The notes under the pieces are model-generated. The model did no database searches. It saw only the letters and a list, made by a program, of their open reading frames with translations, and had not been told where the DNA came from. Positions 1 through 5,299 of a stretch of DNA of 26,354 nucleotides are shown here, one piece after another. Position numbers and translations under genes: made by a program. Numbering within the stretch: the stretch's first letter is position 1; each line of letters opens with the position of its first letter. The stretch comes from a virus, in IMG/VR virus record IMGVR_UViG_3300042868_005968, positions 1-26,354 of that record; one strand, 5' to 3'.

Positions 1-124
1 CCACAACTTCGTCGAAGCGACCGATGCAGTCCTCCAACAGCAAGTCCGTTTGCTTCTGGGTGCCGGAGGCACGGGGTTGAAAAGCCACTACGTTGTCGGG
101 GAGGTCGTCGTCGTTGTCTGCCAT
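1..124 (-). CDS. Hypothetical protein, N-terminal fragment (runs off left edge)
   Basis: An open frame begins with ATG at 124 and runs off the left edge, leaving 41 codons that start MADNDDDLPDN and contain a short acidic N-terminus followed by VVAFQPRASGTQKQTDLLLED. A purine-rich stretch (AGAAAGAA) precedes the ATG, and the gene lies 10 bp downstream of the HNH gene in the same direction, so it is probably part of the packaging/structural operon. The fragment contains no recognisable motif. Its position after the small-terminase-like gene could suit a small packaging accessory gene, but the visible part does not look like a large terminase ATPase. Function is unknown. Confidence 0.6.
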   Translation of the reverse strand, partial: MADNDDDLPDNVVAFQPRASGTQKQTDLLLEDCIGRFDEVV

Positions 125-134
125 GTGATTCTTT

Positions 135-749
135 CTAATGTTTGTTGGACTTCGCTAAATTTGTCGCGGCTGGCAGTACCTGTAGATTCCAAGGAACGTG
201 AAGTCCACTGACATTTGTGCCTTTTAACGGAACGATGTGGTCGACGTGGTACTGCTTGTTGAACTTCTTTGACAAGTACTTTGCGAAAGCGTAAATGTGC
301 TTCACCGCCGCCTTCTGCTCGGCGTTAAGCGGGAAGGCGGCTTTCGCGCTGCGGCGTTTGGCTTCTTGGGCGCATTTCACATGGAGGTTGTTCTTACGCC
401 ACTCCGCCGCGTATGCGGCAACCTTCTCGGCGTTCCGGCGCTTCCACTCCTTGGAAGTTTCTATGTGCTTATCGCGGTTTTCTTTATGCCAGGCGGCTTG
501 CCGTTGCAGGCAGATGTCTGCGTTGTTGGCGCGGTACTCGCGGTTGTAAGCCGAAACCTTGTCGGAGTTACTCCGCCTCCACTTTCGCGTGTTTTCCAAC
601 GCGCGGTCCATGTTTTGGTTTTTCCACTGGGATGCAGCGGCGCGGTCACACACAGCACATTGGCTGCGTAGGCCGTCTTTCATCGCTGCGCGTTTGTTGA
701 ACTCGGTACGAGCTTTCTCCGCACCGCATTTCGTGCAAGTCTTCATCAT
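135..749 (-). CDS. HNH endonuclease with N-terminal zinc finger
   Basis: This 204-residue protein carries two CxxC pairs near the N-terminus (C5, C8, C31, C34), a zinc-finger arrangement common in phage HNH nucleases. The middle, about residues 40-135, is a basic helical region with repeated units of the form W-x-x-x-N-x-x-K. The C-terminus holds an HNH core: YHVDHIVPL (His171), then WNLQ (Asn188) and a final N-x-x-K-S-N. The start overlaps the stop of the upstream small-terminase-like gene by four bases (ATGA), suggesting translational coupling. HNH proteins next to terminase genes can be homing endonucleases or, as in HK97 gp74, helpers in DNA packaging. The family call is strong; which of these roles applies is not decided by the sequence. 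Confidence 0.88.
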   Translation of the reverse strand: MMKTCTKCGAEKARTEFNKRAAMKDGLRSQCAVCDRAAASQWKNQNMDRALENTRKWRRSNSDKVSAYNREYRANNADICLQRQAAWHKENRDKHIETSKEWKRRNAEKVAAYAAEWRKNNLHVKCAQEAKRRSAKAAFPLNAEQKAAVKHIYAFAKYLSKKFNKQYHVDHIVPLKGTNVSGLHVPWNLQVLPAATNLAKSNKH

Positions 750-1330
750 ATCTTTGACGGGTCGATGCCCGCCGCTTTCAACGCCTCGACGGCGTCTTCG
801 AAGTTCATCTTCGTTTCCACCTGTAGCCGCTGGTCAATATCGGTCCTGTCCTGCCAGCCGCCTTTGTTCTTCAAGAAAAATATTTGAGCAGCGACGTTCC
901 CCTTGAGCGCGTTCTGAAACAGGCTGTCGGTCACCATCTTGATACCGCGAGATGTGCCACGGTCGATGGCCTCCTGCACGGTAGGGTCATTCTTTATGAG
1001 TTTGCCCATCGTCGTTGGCGGTAACTTGATCGCGTCGGCGATCTGCTTCGTGGACATCCCCACACTGGCCATCATCTCAATCTCACTGAGATCCACTTTC
1101 GGGAGGGTGTATACCCGACCGGCGTCGTCGACGAGGTCACGGGCCTGGTGGGGGTTCGGCGCGAGGACTGGTTTGGCGTCTTTGAGCAGAGGCAATGGGT
1201 CCGCGTCTTCGACGATCTCCTGTACAGGTTTCTGTACAGGTTTCGATTTTGCTTTCGGCTTACGCGAACTCACTGGCGCCGGAGGCGCATCGAAGTCGGG
1301 GATGCTAATACTGTCGAACGGATCGCTCAC
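746..1330 (-). CDS. Putative terminase small subunit / packaging HTH protein
   Basis: The protein has about 194 residues. A low-complexity Pro/Lys-rich N-terminus (about residues 1-65) is followed by a helix-turn-helix-like stretch ([18 protein letters not shown]) and a helical C-terminus containing [24 protein letters not shown]-x-x-A-x-x-F-x-L-K-N-x-G-G-W pattern is typical of small terminase-like phage proteins, which recognise packaging sites and recruit the large subunit. I chose GTG at 1330 because AGAGGA lies nine bases upstream; a TTG at 1348 would add six residues. The gene is first in a minus-strand cluster and overlaps the HNH gene. A general DNA-binding protein is the alternative. 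The large terminase is not in the window. Confidence 0.68.
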   Translation of the reverse strand: MSDPFDSISIPDFDAPPAPVSSRKPKAKSKPVQKPVQEIVEDADPLPLLKDAKPVLAPNPHQARDLVDDAGRVYTLPKVDLSEIEMMASVGMSTKQIADAIKLPPTTMGKLIKNDPTVQEAIDRGTSRGIKMVTDSLFQNALKGNVAAQIFFLKNKGGWQDRTDIDQRLQVETKMNFEDAVEALKAAGIDPSKI

Positions 1331-1413
1331 GCGGCGTTGTCCTCTCAAGTTTCGGTGGTGTTGTAGACGCGCCAGGTGGGGAATGCAAGCGGAATGGGAG
1401 TTTTACGTCGAAG

Positions 1414-1715
1414 GCACCCACCCTTTGAGATCGGCCAAAGGGTGGTACAAAGGGTGGGTGTCTTTAAGCCACTGGAATTGCGTCGTTATTTTGCCAATGC
1501 ACCCACCCTTCCACCTTTTTCGCGAAATTTGGGTTTCTGGCGGAGCATATAAAACACCCCCTTTTATCTATATTTATATATATTTTTTTTCCCTTAGAAA
1601 AAAAGAAGAAAAGGTGGAAGGGTGGGTGCATTGGCCAAAAACACCAGCTCGTAGGCGGGTTTGGACGGCACCCACCTTTTTTGCAACTAAATTCAAAGGG
1701 TGGAAGGGTGGGTGC
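1414..1715. repeat. Six copies of an AAGGGTGGGTGC-type motif in three facing pairs
   Basis: The 12-base motif AAGGGTGGGTGC, or a one-base variant, occurs six times with alternating orientation: minus at 1414-1425, plus at 1450-1461 (ends in T), minus at 1499-1510, plus at 1618-1629, minus at 1668-1678 (one C shorter) and plus at 1704-1715. This makes three successive inverted pairs with different spacings. Several copies carry a second half-motif, AAGGTGG or AAAGGGTGG, beside them. Each pair could form a hairpin or bind a dimeric protein. The function is unknown; iteron, operator, small-RNA and non-autonomous-element explanations are all open. Confidence 0.8.
1493..1635. repeat. 27-bp perfect inverted repeat flanking an AT-rich 89-bp loop
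   Basis: Bases 1493-1519 are the exact reverse complement of 1609-1635, 27 of 27. The arms run from GCCAATGCACCC to CCACCTTTT. The 89-base interior includes a very AT-rich part with a T8 run, followed by an A-rich patch (about 1590-1610). The structure resembles a small element with terminal inverted repeats, a large cruciform or a replication site. No target-site duplication is obvious around it. Confidence 0.9.
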
Positions 1716-1947
1716 CTCCACTGGCGATCCCTGGCTAGAAGGTAAGAGCCTCACTCAAGTAAAGGTTGACTGAGCTTTTGAGATTTTCGCGGATCGACGT
1801 ATAGGCCCATGACGCGGCGCCAGACTTTGAACACCCCCTCCCCCCTCCCCCTCTTTGCCTGAAACGACGGGTTTCCGCGGGTTTCCAGCGTCCGCACCAT
1901 AGGGCATGGGGCCGAGACGCTAGGTTTCCTGCGGGTTACAGCGCATT

Positions 1948-1970
1948 TGGCACAGTGAATGGCACAGTGA
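1948..1970. repeat. Two direct copies of TGGCACAGTGA
   Basis: TGGCACAGTGA occurs at 1948-1958 and again at 1960-1970, one base apart (12-bp period). The motif loosely resembles the TGGTACAGTGCCA sites next to the integrase gene at 16.3 kb, so a shared binding protein is conceivable, but the similarity is short. No coding role is apparent. Confidence 0.6.
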
Positions 1971-2090
1971 CTAGCCATTGCCAGCGATTGATAGCGATAG
2001 GCTCGCGCGTTTTATAGGGCGCGGCGCATTGCGCGGGCGGGCTATCGGGCTGGCATTGCCTAACGCATAGCAACGGCAAGCAATCACCTA

Positions 2091-2118
2091 TTCGATTAAT
2101 CCCGTCGCATTAATCGAA
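2091..2118. promoter_or_regulatory. 28-bp palindromic site with 10-bp arms and 8-bp spacer
   Basis: TTCGATTAAT (2091-2100) and ATTAATCGAA (2109-2118) are perfect reverse complements separated by CCCGTCGC. The site lies about 90 bases before the first small plus-strand gene. The geometry suits a dimeric repressor operator; the 28-bp total length and central spacer also recall Xer/lox-type recombination sites, although the arm sequence does not resemble dif. It is probably an operator. Confidence 0.55.
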
Positions 2119-2139
2119 ACAATCATTCAACCATATATA

Positions 2140-2152
2140 CAACCGTTGGTTG
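2140..2152. promoter_or_regulatory. Small palindrome in the leader of the small-gene cluster
   Basis: CAACC-GTT-GGTTG forms a 13-bp palindrome about 60 bases before the ATG at 2211, next to AT-rich TATATAAC-type sequence (2155-2162) that could serve as a -10 element. A good -35 at the right spacing is missing, so promoter assignment is tentative; operator function is possible. Confidence 0.35.
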
Positions 2153-2210
2153 ACTATATAACCTATGGGCGATAGGGCGGGCTTACAAACAAACGAAAGG
2201 AACCAAGCCG

Positions 2211-2426
2211 ATGACGTACTACGCAACCAACATTAATAAGGTGGATTGCCACAAGGGTAAGACGGGATATCAGCCCGAGCTAGTCCGCCGCAACCTTATA
2301 ACCCTCAGCACTATTGACGGCGGTATCTATGCGACGCGCGCTGCTGCTGAAAATGCTGCAGACAAGATGATGGCTGCAGCCGAGGGCTTGTTCGAAGCAT
2401 TAGACGAACAAGGGGAAGCGCAATGA
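2211..2426 (+). CDS. Small hypothetical protein
   Basis: This 71-residue protein follows a good ribosome-binding site (GAAAGGAACC) about ten bases before the ATG. It starts MTYYATNINKVDC and ends in an alanine-rich helical tail (AAAENAADKMMAAAEGLFEAL). I do not recognise a family. It is the first gene of the plus-strand small-gene cluster and its stop overlaps the next start by four bases (ATGA), which supports it being real. No catalytic motif, signal peptide or membrane helix is visible. Confidence 0.65.
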   Translation: MTYYATNINKVDCHKGKTGYQPELVRRNLITLSTIDGGIYATRAAAENAADKMMAAAEGLFEALDEQGEAQ

Positions 2427-2518
2427 ACAAGCCAGCCCTGCACTTCGCCCTATTCGCGCTTTACCTACTCGCCGCGCTGGCATTAGACGCGCTGCTATTC
2501 GGCCCGCAACACTACTAA
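2423..2518 (+). CDS. Tiny predicted membrane protein (31 aa)
   Basis: ATG at 2423 overlaps the previous stop (ATGA) and opens a 31-codon frame. After MNKPALH the protein is almost entirely hydrophobic (Phe, Leu, Ala over about 20 residues, with one Asp) and ends FGPQHY, consistent with a single transmembrane helix. Overlap with the upstream gene and the direct run into the GP88-like gene suggest it is translated. No family is recognised; small phage membrane peptides of this kind can be accessory or toxic, but nothing here shows which. Confidence 0.45.
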   Translation: MNKPALHFALFALYLLAALALDALLFGPQHY

Positions 2519-2537
2519 CACTTGAAAGGCTAACCAA

Positions 2538-3185
2538 ATGACAATCCGCATATCAAAAACAAGCAAGCTCGACGGCATTAAAAGCTGGAGCTTAGAAGCG
2601 CGCTCGACTTGCCCTGGTTCAACAGATAGCGACGGCAACCTAGTGCCGGCTTGCCAAGGTTGCTATGCCGTTGGCGGAAACTATCGTTTCAAAAACGTAA
2701 AAGCGCCGCGCGAAGAAAATAGAACCGACTGGAAGCGCGACGCATGGGTTAGCGACATGATCGACGCGCTACGCAATGACAGATATTTCCGTTGGTTCGA
2801 TAGCGGTGACGTTTACGACGTCCGCTTGGCCAAGAAAATATATCTGGTGATGCTTAACACACCCGACGTGAAACACTGGCTCCCAACGCGGATGCATAAA
2901 TTCCCAAAATTCAAGGGGATTCTTGCCGCGATGCAAGCCTTGCCTAACGTTATGGTTAGGCCGTCGTCCGATAGCGTTACTGGTGACTATGTCGCTGGCT
3001 TGCATGGCTCGACCATCGTTCCAGATACGACGCCGCGCGACGGCGTCACCCTATGCCATGCCGCGACTAACGCGGGCAAGTGCGGGCCATGCCGCGCTTG
3101 CTATTCAAAGGACGTTCCAGTCATCGGCTATTTGGCGCATGGCGCGTCTATGTCGAAAGTCGTCCGCTTGGCTTTGGCCGCATAA
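2538..3185 (+). CDS. GP88-like cysteine-rich phage protein
   Basis: The 215-residue protein resembles the phage GP88 family. It opens with SKTSKLDGIKSWSLEA, followed by a cysteine set (TCPG at C25; C39 and C42 in CQGCYA) and a FDSGDVY stretch around residue 87, then HWLPTRMHKFPKF and a second cysteine set near the C-terminus (C173, C182, C185, C188). Seven clustered cysteines suggest a metal or iron-sulphur centre; biochemical function is unknown as far as I know. A GAAAGG ribosome-binding site precedes the ATG. It is the largest gene in the small-gene cluster. Confidence 0.75.
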   Translation: MTIRISKTSKLDGIKSWSLEARSTCPGSTDSDGNLVPACQGCYAVGGNYRFKNVKAPREENRTDWKRDAWVSDMIDALRNDRYFRWFDSGDVYDVRLAKKIYLVMLNTPDVKHWLPTRMHKFPKFKGILAAMQALPNVMVRPSSDSVTGDYVAGLHGSTIVPDTTPRDGVTLCHAATNAGKCGPCRACYSKDVPVIGYLAHGASMSKVVRLALAA

Positions 3186-3210
3186 ACAACCGAAAGTAGG
3201 AGTAACAACT

Positions 3211-3375
3211 ATGCAAAGACACTTTACGGCATTTGTCCGCTTCACTGGCAAGCCCGAACAACAGTGGACCGGCTTGACACTAGGGCAAGCCAAATGGCGC
3301 TATCACTGGATAAAGCGCAATTGGTATTCGCTATTCGGTGACGCCTATCAATACGGGTTCAAGCCAAGCAACTAA
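3211..3375 (+). CDS. Small hypothetical protein rich in aromatic residues
   Basis: A 54-codon frame starts at ATG 3211 after a strong ribosome-binding site (AGTAGGAGTAAC). The product, starting MQRHFTAFVRFTGKP, is basic and rich in Trp and Tyr (WRYHWIKRNWYSLFGDAYQYGF). A longer frame upstream exists without support for an earlier start, because it would overlap the GP88-like gene. No family is recognised; a small nucleic-acid-binding or inhibitor role would be a guess. Confidence 0.6.
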   Translation: MQRHFTAFVRFTGKPEQQWTGLTLGQAKWRYHWIKRNWYSLFGDAYQYGFKPSN

Positions 3376-3385
3376 TCCCATATTA

Positions 3386-3410
3386 GCCGCGCCGGTCAAT
3401 CCAGCGCGGC
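3386..3410. repeat. Hairpin GCCGCGC / GCGCGGC after the 54-codon gene
   Basis: A 7-bp GC stem (3386-3392 with 3404-3410) and an 11-base loop lie 11 bases after the stop at 3375. There is no T-run, so it is at best a weak terminator or an RNA-processing or stability element. Confidence 0.45.
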
Positions 3411-3448
3411 ATTTATGGCATTAGGGCCAATCGAAAGGATCAATAGAA

Positions 3449-3643
3449 ATGCGCCAAGAAATAGAAGTGATTGTCCGCCTAACATATGACGCGGACGCAA
3501 CCTTAGACCGCGCCGCGCTTATGGCCGCAATCATGGCCGATATAAACCGCCTAGCGGACGCTGATAGCGGTTCGCCCGTTGAAATGAACGGCGGACGCAT
3601 TGAAAGCCTAAAAGAAGAAGCCGAGATATACGGCAACGCCTAA
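3449..3643 (+). CDS. Small acidic hypothetical protein
   Basis: This 64-residue protein starts at an ATG preceded by AAAGGA. It begins MRQEIEVIVRLTYDADATLDRAAL and looks like a compact alpha/beta fold (strand, helix, strand). Similar small proteins occur in phage accessory regions, but I do not recognise this one. It directly precedes a strong intrinsic terminator and is therefore probably the last gene of the first small-gene transcript. Confidence 0.6.
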   Translation: MRQEIEVIVRLTYDADATLDRAALMAAIMADINRLADADSGSPVEMNGGRIESLKEEAEIYGNA

Positions 3644-3651
3644 CGCCCGCA

Positions 3652-3685
3652 AAGCCCGCCTAGCAATCACGCTAGGCGGGCTTTT
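3652..3685 (+). terminator. Strong rho-independent terminator
   Basis: AAGCCCGCCTAGC (3652-3664) pairs with GCTAGGCGGGCTT (3671-3683) around the loop AATCAC and is followed by TTTTC-type sequence. The 13-bp stem lies eight bases after the stop codon at 3643, so it ends the 2211-3643 transcript. Confidence 0.88.
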
Positions 3686-3728
3686 CATGGCGCTAGGCAA
3701 TCCAGCCAAGCCCGAAACGGGGGAACCC

Positions 3729-3884
3729 ATGCAAGGCAACATATCAAAGCGCCAATTGCGCGCAATCGCCTATCAATTGGCGGATGAAATACAAACGCGG
3801 GCGGACGCCCTAATGCGGGCCGATGCATCGCTAACGCGCGAAAGGGCAATCGCCCTAGCCGTTGACGATATGGCCAAGGCTTAA
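3729..3884 (+). CDS. Small hypothetical protein after the terminator
   Basis: ATG 3729 is preceded by GGGGGAACCC and gives a 51-residue, helical, charged protein (MQGNISKRQLRAIAYQLADE..., ending VDDMAKA). An in-frame ATG at 3687 would lie in the terminator's T-run and add 14 residues, so I prefer 3729. The pattern of Arg, Ala and Asp heptads suggests a small helical DNA-associated protein, but no family is recognised. It lies between a terminator and the tandem-repeat region, so its own promoter is unclear. Confidence 0.5.
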   Translation: MQGNISKRQLRAIAYQLADEIQTRADALMRADASLTRERAIALAVDDMAKA

Positions 3885-3912
3885 GCCCATGCGCCCTAAC
3901 CAATCCAGCTGG

Positions 3913-3975
3913 CCACCTTGGCCACCTTGGCCACCTTGGCCACCTTGGCCACCTTGGCCACCTTGGCCACCTTGG
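3913..3975. repeat. Seven perfect tandem copies of a 9-bp unit CCACCTTGG
   Basis: CCACCTTGG is repeated exactly seven times (63 bp), flanked by TGG and CATGG. Each junction creates the palindrome TGGCCA and each unit contains CCTTGG, so the array is a ladder of symmetric sites every nine bases. In one frame it would read Trp-Pro-Pro repeats, but the surrounding frame lacks gene character. It suits an iteron array or a slippage-prone repeat. Confidence 0.95.
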
Positions 3976-4036
3976 CATGGGGATAACTATCACAGCGCCT
4001 ATTCGCGCCGCGCGTTAACGCGCCTATGCATCGCCA

Positions 4037-4075
4037 TGCGCCCTAGCGGCCTGCGCCCTAGCGGCCTGCGCCCTA
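4037..4075. repeat. 15-bp direct repeats (two full, one partial)
   Basis: TGCGCCCTAGCGGCC occurs at 4037-4051 and 4052-4066, followed by a 9-base partial copy to 4075. It contains CTAG, which is otherwise rare in most of the window. The repeat lies between the 14-bp palindrome and the AT-rich patch of the proposed origin. Confidence 0.85.
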
Positions 4076-4250
4076 TCGACCGACCGGCAGGACACCACCA
4101 AGCCGGAAACCAGCACCACCATAGGTCAATCCCATTTCTGGGTGCCACACCTGGCAAAACTGGTTTTACCGGAAAAAATCCACAAATCTTTTACCGAGAA
4201 TTCGGATCGCGCCCCCAAGCAGCGCCGGAAAACGACGCCCCCTTAGCATA

Positions 4251-4279
4251 TTGCAATGCCCCTCCCCCATGTGTATGTA
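4251..4279 (+). promoter_or_regulatory. Likely sigma-70 promoter of the XRE-like gene
   Basis: TTGCAA (4251-4256), a 17-base spacer and TATGTA (4274-4279) match a vegetative promoter. The expected transcription start is about 4286, immediately before the ATG at 4287, which predicts a leaderless or nearly leaderless transcript. Confidence 0.5.
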
Positions 4280-4286
4280 GGGTTGC

Positions 4287-4556
4287 ATGAAAACACGCAC
4301 CCCTCGCACAGAAATCATGTCCGCCGCTGAAATCAGGGCGCTCCGCAAATCCACTGGCCTGCACATGAACCAAGCCGCCGTCGCTCTGGGCATTGGCCGG
4401 CGCACGATGGGCAGTTACGAATTAGGTGAAGTGCCTGCACCCAAGCTGGTAATCACGATGCTGCAAGTCCTTGCGGCCAAGCGCCAGGCCATGATCACCG
4501 GCAGGCGTAAAGATATGCTGGACTTCCTTGGCCAGCCGTTCGAAGTGTCGCTGTAG
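4287..4556 (+). CDS. XRE-like helix-turn-helix regulator
   Basis: This 89-residue protein carries a lambda-repressor-type HTH: AAEIRALRKSTGLHMNQAAVALGIGRRTMGSYELGEVPAP, at about residues 12-52. These small one-domain proteins are usually DNA-binding regulators. ATG 4287 is favoured by the promoter geometry immediately upstream; ATG 4317 (MSAAEIRAL) is the alternative and would fit the HTH boundary better. No strong ribosome-binding site precedes 4287 (AGGG only). The gene converges with the minus-strand primase operon and sits beside the origin-like repeats, so it may control either. No operator is identified. Confidence 0.78.
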   Translation: MKTRTPRTEIMSAAEIRALRKSTGLHMNQAAVALGIGRRTMGSYELGEVPAPKLVITMLQVLAAKRQAMITGRRKDMLDFLGQPFEVSL

Positions 4557-4560
4557 GCGA

Positions 4561-4638
4561 CTAGAACCTAATCTCATCGTCGGCCCAGTCGTAAATATCC
4601 CAGCCGAAATTGTCGAACAGGAATTGGCGCAGGGTCAT
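4561..4638 (-). CDS. Tiny acidic hypothetical protein (25 aa)
   Basis: ATG 4638 overlaps the stop of the upstream gene by four bases (ATGA) and opens a 25-codon frame, MTLRQFLFDNFGWDIYDWADDE, ending RF. It is acidic and aromatic-rich. It would be the last gene of the primase operon. The evidence is the stop-start overlap and compact gene packing; a chance frame of this length cannot be excluded. Small acidic phage peptides often act as inhibitors, but that is only a possibility here. Confidence 0.35.
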   Translation of the reverse strand: MTLRQFLFDNFGWDIYDWADDEIRF

Positions 4639-4829
4639 TTGCTTTGTTCCTTTATTGCGCGGACAATTTTCGCAGCCCTCTCTGACGTTATGATTTGATA
4701 GGTATGCCACTGACCTTCACTCCATAAAAAGTTTCCGCTTGTCTTGGCGTCATCCTCTAGCGCCTTGGCTGCGGCTTCGATGCCAGCGTCATAACCTGAC
4801 TGCCATTCGGATGCTGGGTCTTTGGTCAC
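4635..4829 (-). CDS. Small hypothetical protein
   Basis: The protein has about 64 residues starting MTKDPASEWQSGYDAGIEAAAKALEDDA. I chose GTG 4829, which overlaps the stop of the upstream DnaA-like gene by four bases (GTGA) and has GGGGTGG before it; GTG 4838 would add three residues. The sequence is helical with an acidic middle and ends AAKIVRAIKEQSK. The motif Y-D-A-G-I-E-A-A-A-K-A-L resembles a small phage family of unknown role that often occurs in replication clusters, but I do not recognise a named family. Confidence 0.6.
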   Translation of the reverse strand: MTKDPASEWQSGYDAGIEAAAKALEDDAKTSGNFLWSEGQWHTYQIITSERAAKIVRAIKEQSK

Positions 4830-5299
4830 ACCATCCACCCCGTGCAGTGGACGTTCTCGTTGGCGCCACGGCTCCAGATCATGGCGTCGATCAGCTTCTG
4901 CTCTGGCATCGGGCCGTGCGTCTTGCCAGTCGCAAAGATGGCGGCAGCGAGCGCCTTAGAGCCACGTTCGCAGTGCGCCTTGTAGTTCTTGGTTGTTAGA
5001 TCTCGCGGCGCGGCGTCGGCGACGACCTCGCGCGTTACGAAATACGCAGGCGTCGGGTTGTATTTGTGCGCCAACAGGCTGCCCACCGTGCTGCGGTCAC
5101 GCCCGACCACCCTGGCGATGGCCGCGTTCGTCAAGTCCTTATCACGCAGCAGACGGCACAACGCGACACGCGCTGCGACCGGCTTCTCCTGTTTGCTTGG
5201 CCCCAGTATTTCCATGATCGTGACGCCGTACTCGCCTGCGATGCGGACGATGCTCGGCATATGGTTCAGCGTTTCTTCAGTTAAACGAATCTCTGACAC
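4826..5299 (-). CDS. DnaA domain IV-like DNA-binding protein
   Basis: This 157-residue protein resembles the C-terminal DNA-binding domain of the initiator DnaA without its ATPase. Residues about 16-80 read IVRIAGEYGVTIMEILGPSK, then ARVALCRLLRDKDLTNAAIARVVGRDRSTVGSLL; GRDRSTV (66-72) corresponds to the DnaA signature GRDHTTV, the loop and helix that read the DnaA box. The remainder (about 85-157) is unrelated and unknown. Start is GTG 5299, supported by AAGGA nine bases upstream. It lies directly downstream of the primase-helicase gene, so I infer a role in phage origin recognition or control of host DnaA. A generic HTH regulator is the alternative. Confidence 0.72.
   Translation of the reverse strand: MSEIRLTEETLNHMPSIVRIAGEYGVTIMEILGPSKQEKPVAARVALCRLLRDKDLTNAAIARVVGRDRSTVGSLLAHKYNPTPAYFVTREVVADAAPRDLTTKNYKAHCERGSKALAAAIFATGKTHGPMPEQKLIDAMIWSRGANENVHCTGWMV

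Larger units (their letters stand above)
1331..2210. other. Gene-free region with repeats between divergent gene sets
   Basis: These 880 bases separate the leftward terminase cluster from the rightward small-gene cluster and hold no credible gene. Open frames here, such as 1464-1754 and 1751-1978 on the minus strand, lack ribosome-binding sites and mostly translate repeats. The stretch contains the facing GGGTGGGTGC repeats (1414-1715), an AT-rich core around 1545-1610, two direct TGGCACAGTGA repeats (1948-1970), and operator-like palindromes at 2091-2118 and 2140-2152. It must contain promoters for both flanking operons, but I cannot name a convincing -35/-10 pair. Confidence 0.7.
3885..4286. 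other. Gene-free region with origin-like features
   Basis: About 400 bases lack a credible gene but hold, in order: seven 9-bp tandem repeats (3913-3975); TGGGGATAA (3978-3986), one mismatch from the DnaA box TGTGGATAA; a 14-bp perfect palindrome GCGCGTTAACGCGC (4010-4023); 15-bp direct repeats (4037-4075); an imperfect palindrome centred on AAAACTGGTTTT (4156-4167); and AAATCCACA (4176-4184), two mismatches from a DnaA box, within an AT-rich patch. Iterons, DnaA-like boxes and an AT-rich patch next to replication genes are the usual layout of an origin. This is inference from arrangement only. Confidence 0.5.

Noticed and set aside
1464-1754. Minus-strand 96-codon frame across the repeat array
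   Set aside because: It translates the repeat and AT-rich loop into low-complexity sequence (MHPPFHLFFFFS), lacks a ribosome-binding site and has no family resemblance.
1751-1978. Minus-strand 75-codon frame
   Set aside because: No ribosome-binding site, biased composition and no recognised motif; it lies in the repeat-bearing intergenic region.
2150-2178. TTGACT as a -35 element for the 2211 gene
   Set aside because: No acceptable -10 occurs 16-18 bases downstream (TAGGGC at best), so I did not call a promoter.
3652-3685. CTAG-containing hairpin as an attachment site
   Set aside because: Stem plus T-run and placement right after a stop codon explain it fully as a terminator.
3687-3728. 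Earlier ATG for the 51-residue gene
   Set aside because: The ATG lies directly in the T-run of the strong terminator and has no ribosome-binding site; ATG 3729 has GGGGGAACCC.
4176-4184. AAATCCACA as a true DnaA box
   Set aside because: Two mismatches from consensus; used only as weak support for the origin proposal, not called as a separate feature.
3862-4290. Plus-strand 142-codon frame with Trp-Pro-Pro repeats
   Set aside because: The repeat is a consequence of the 9-bp array, the frame overlaps a better-supported small gene, and the rest has no protein-like character.
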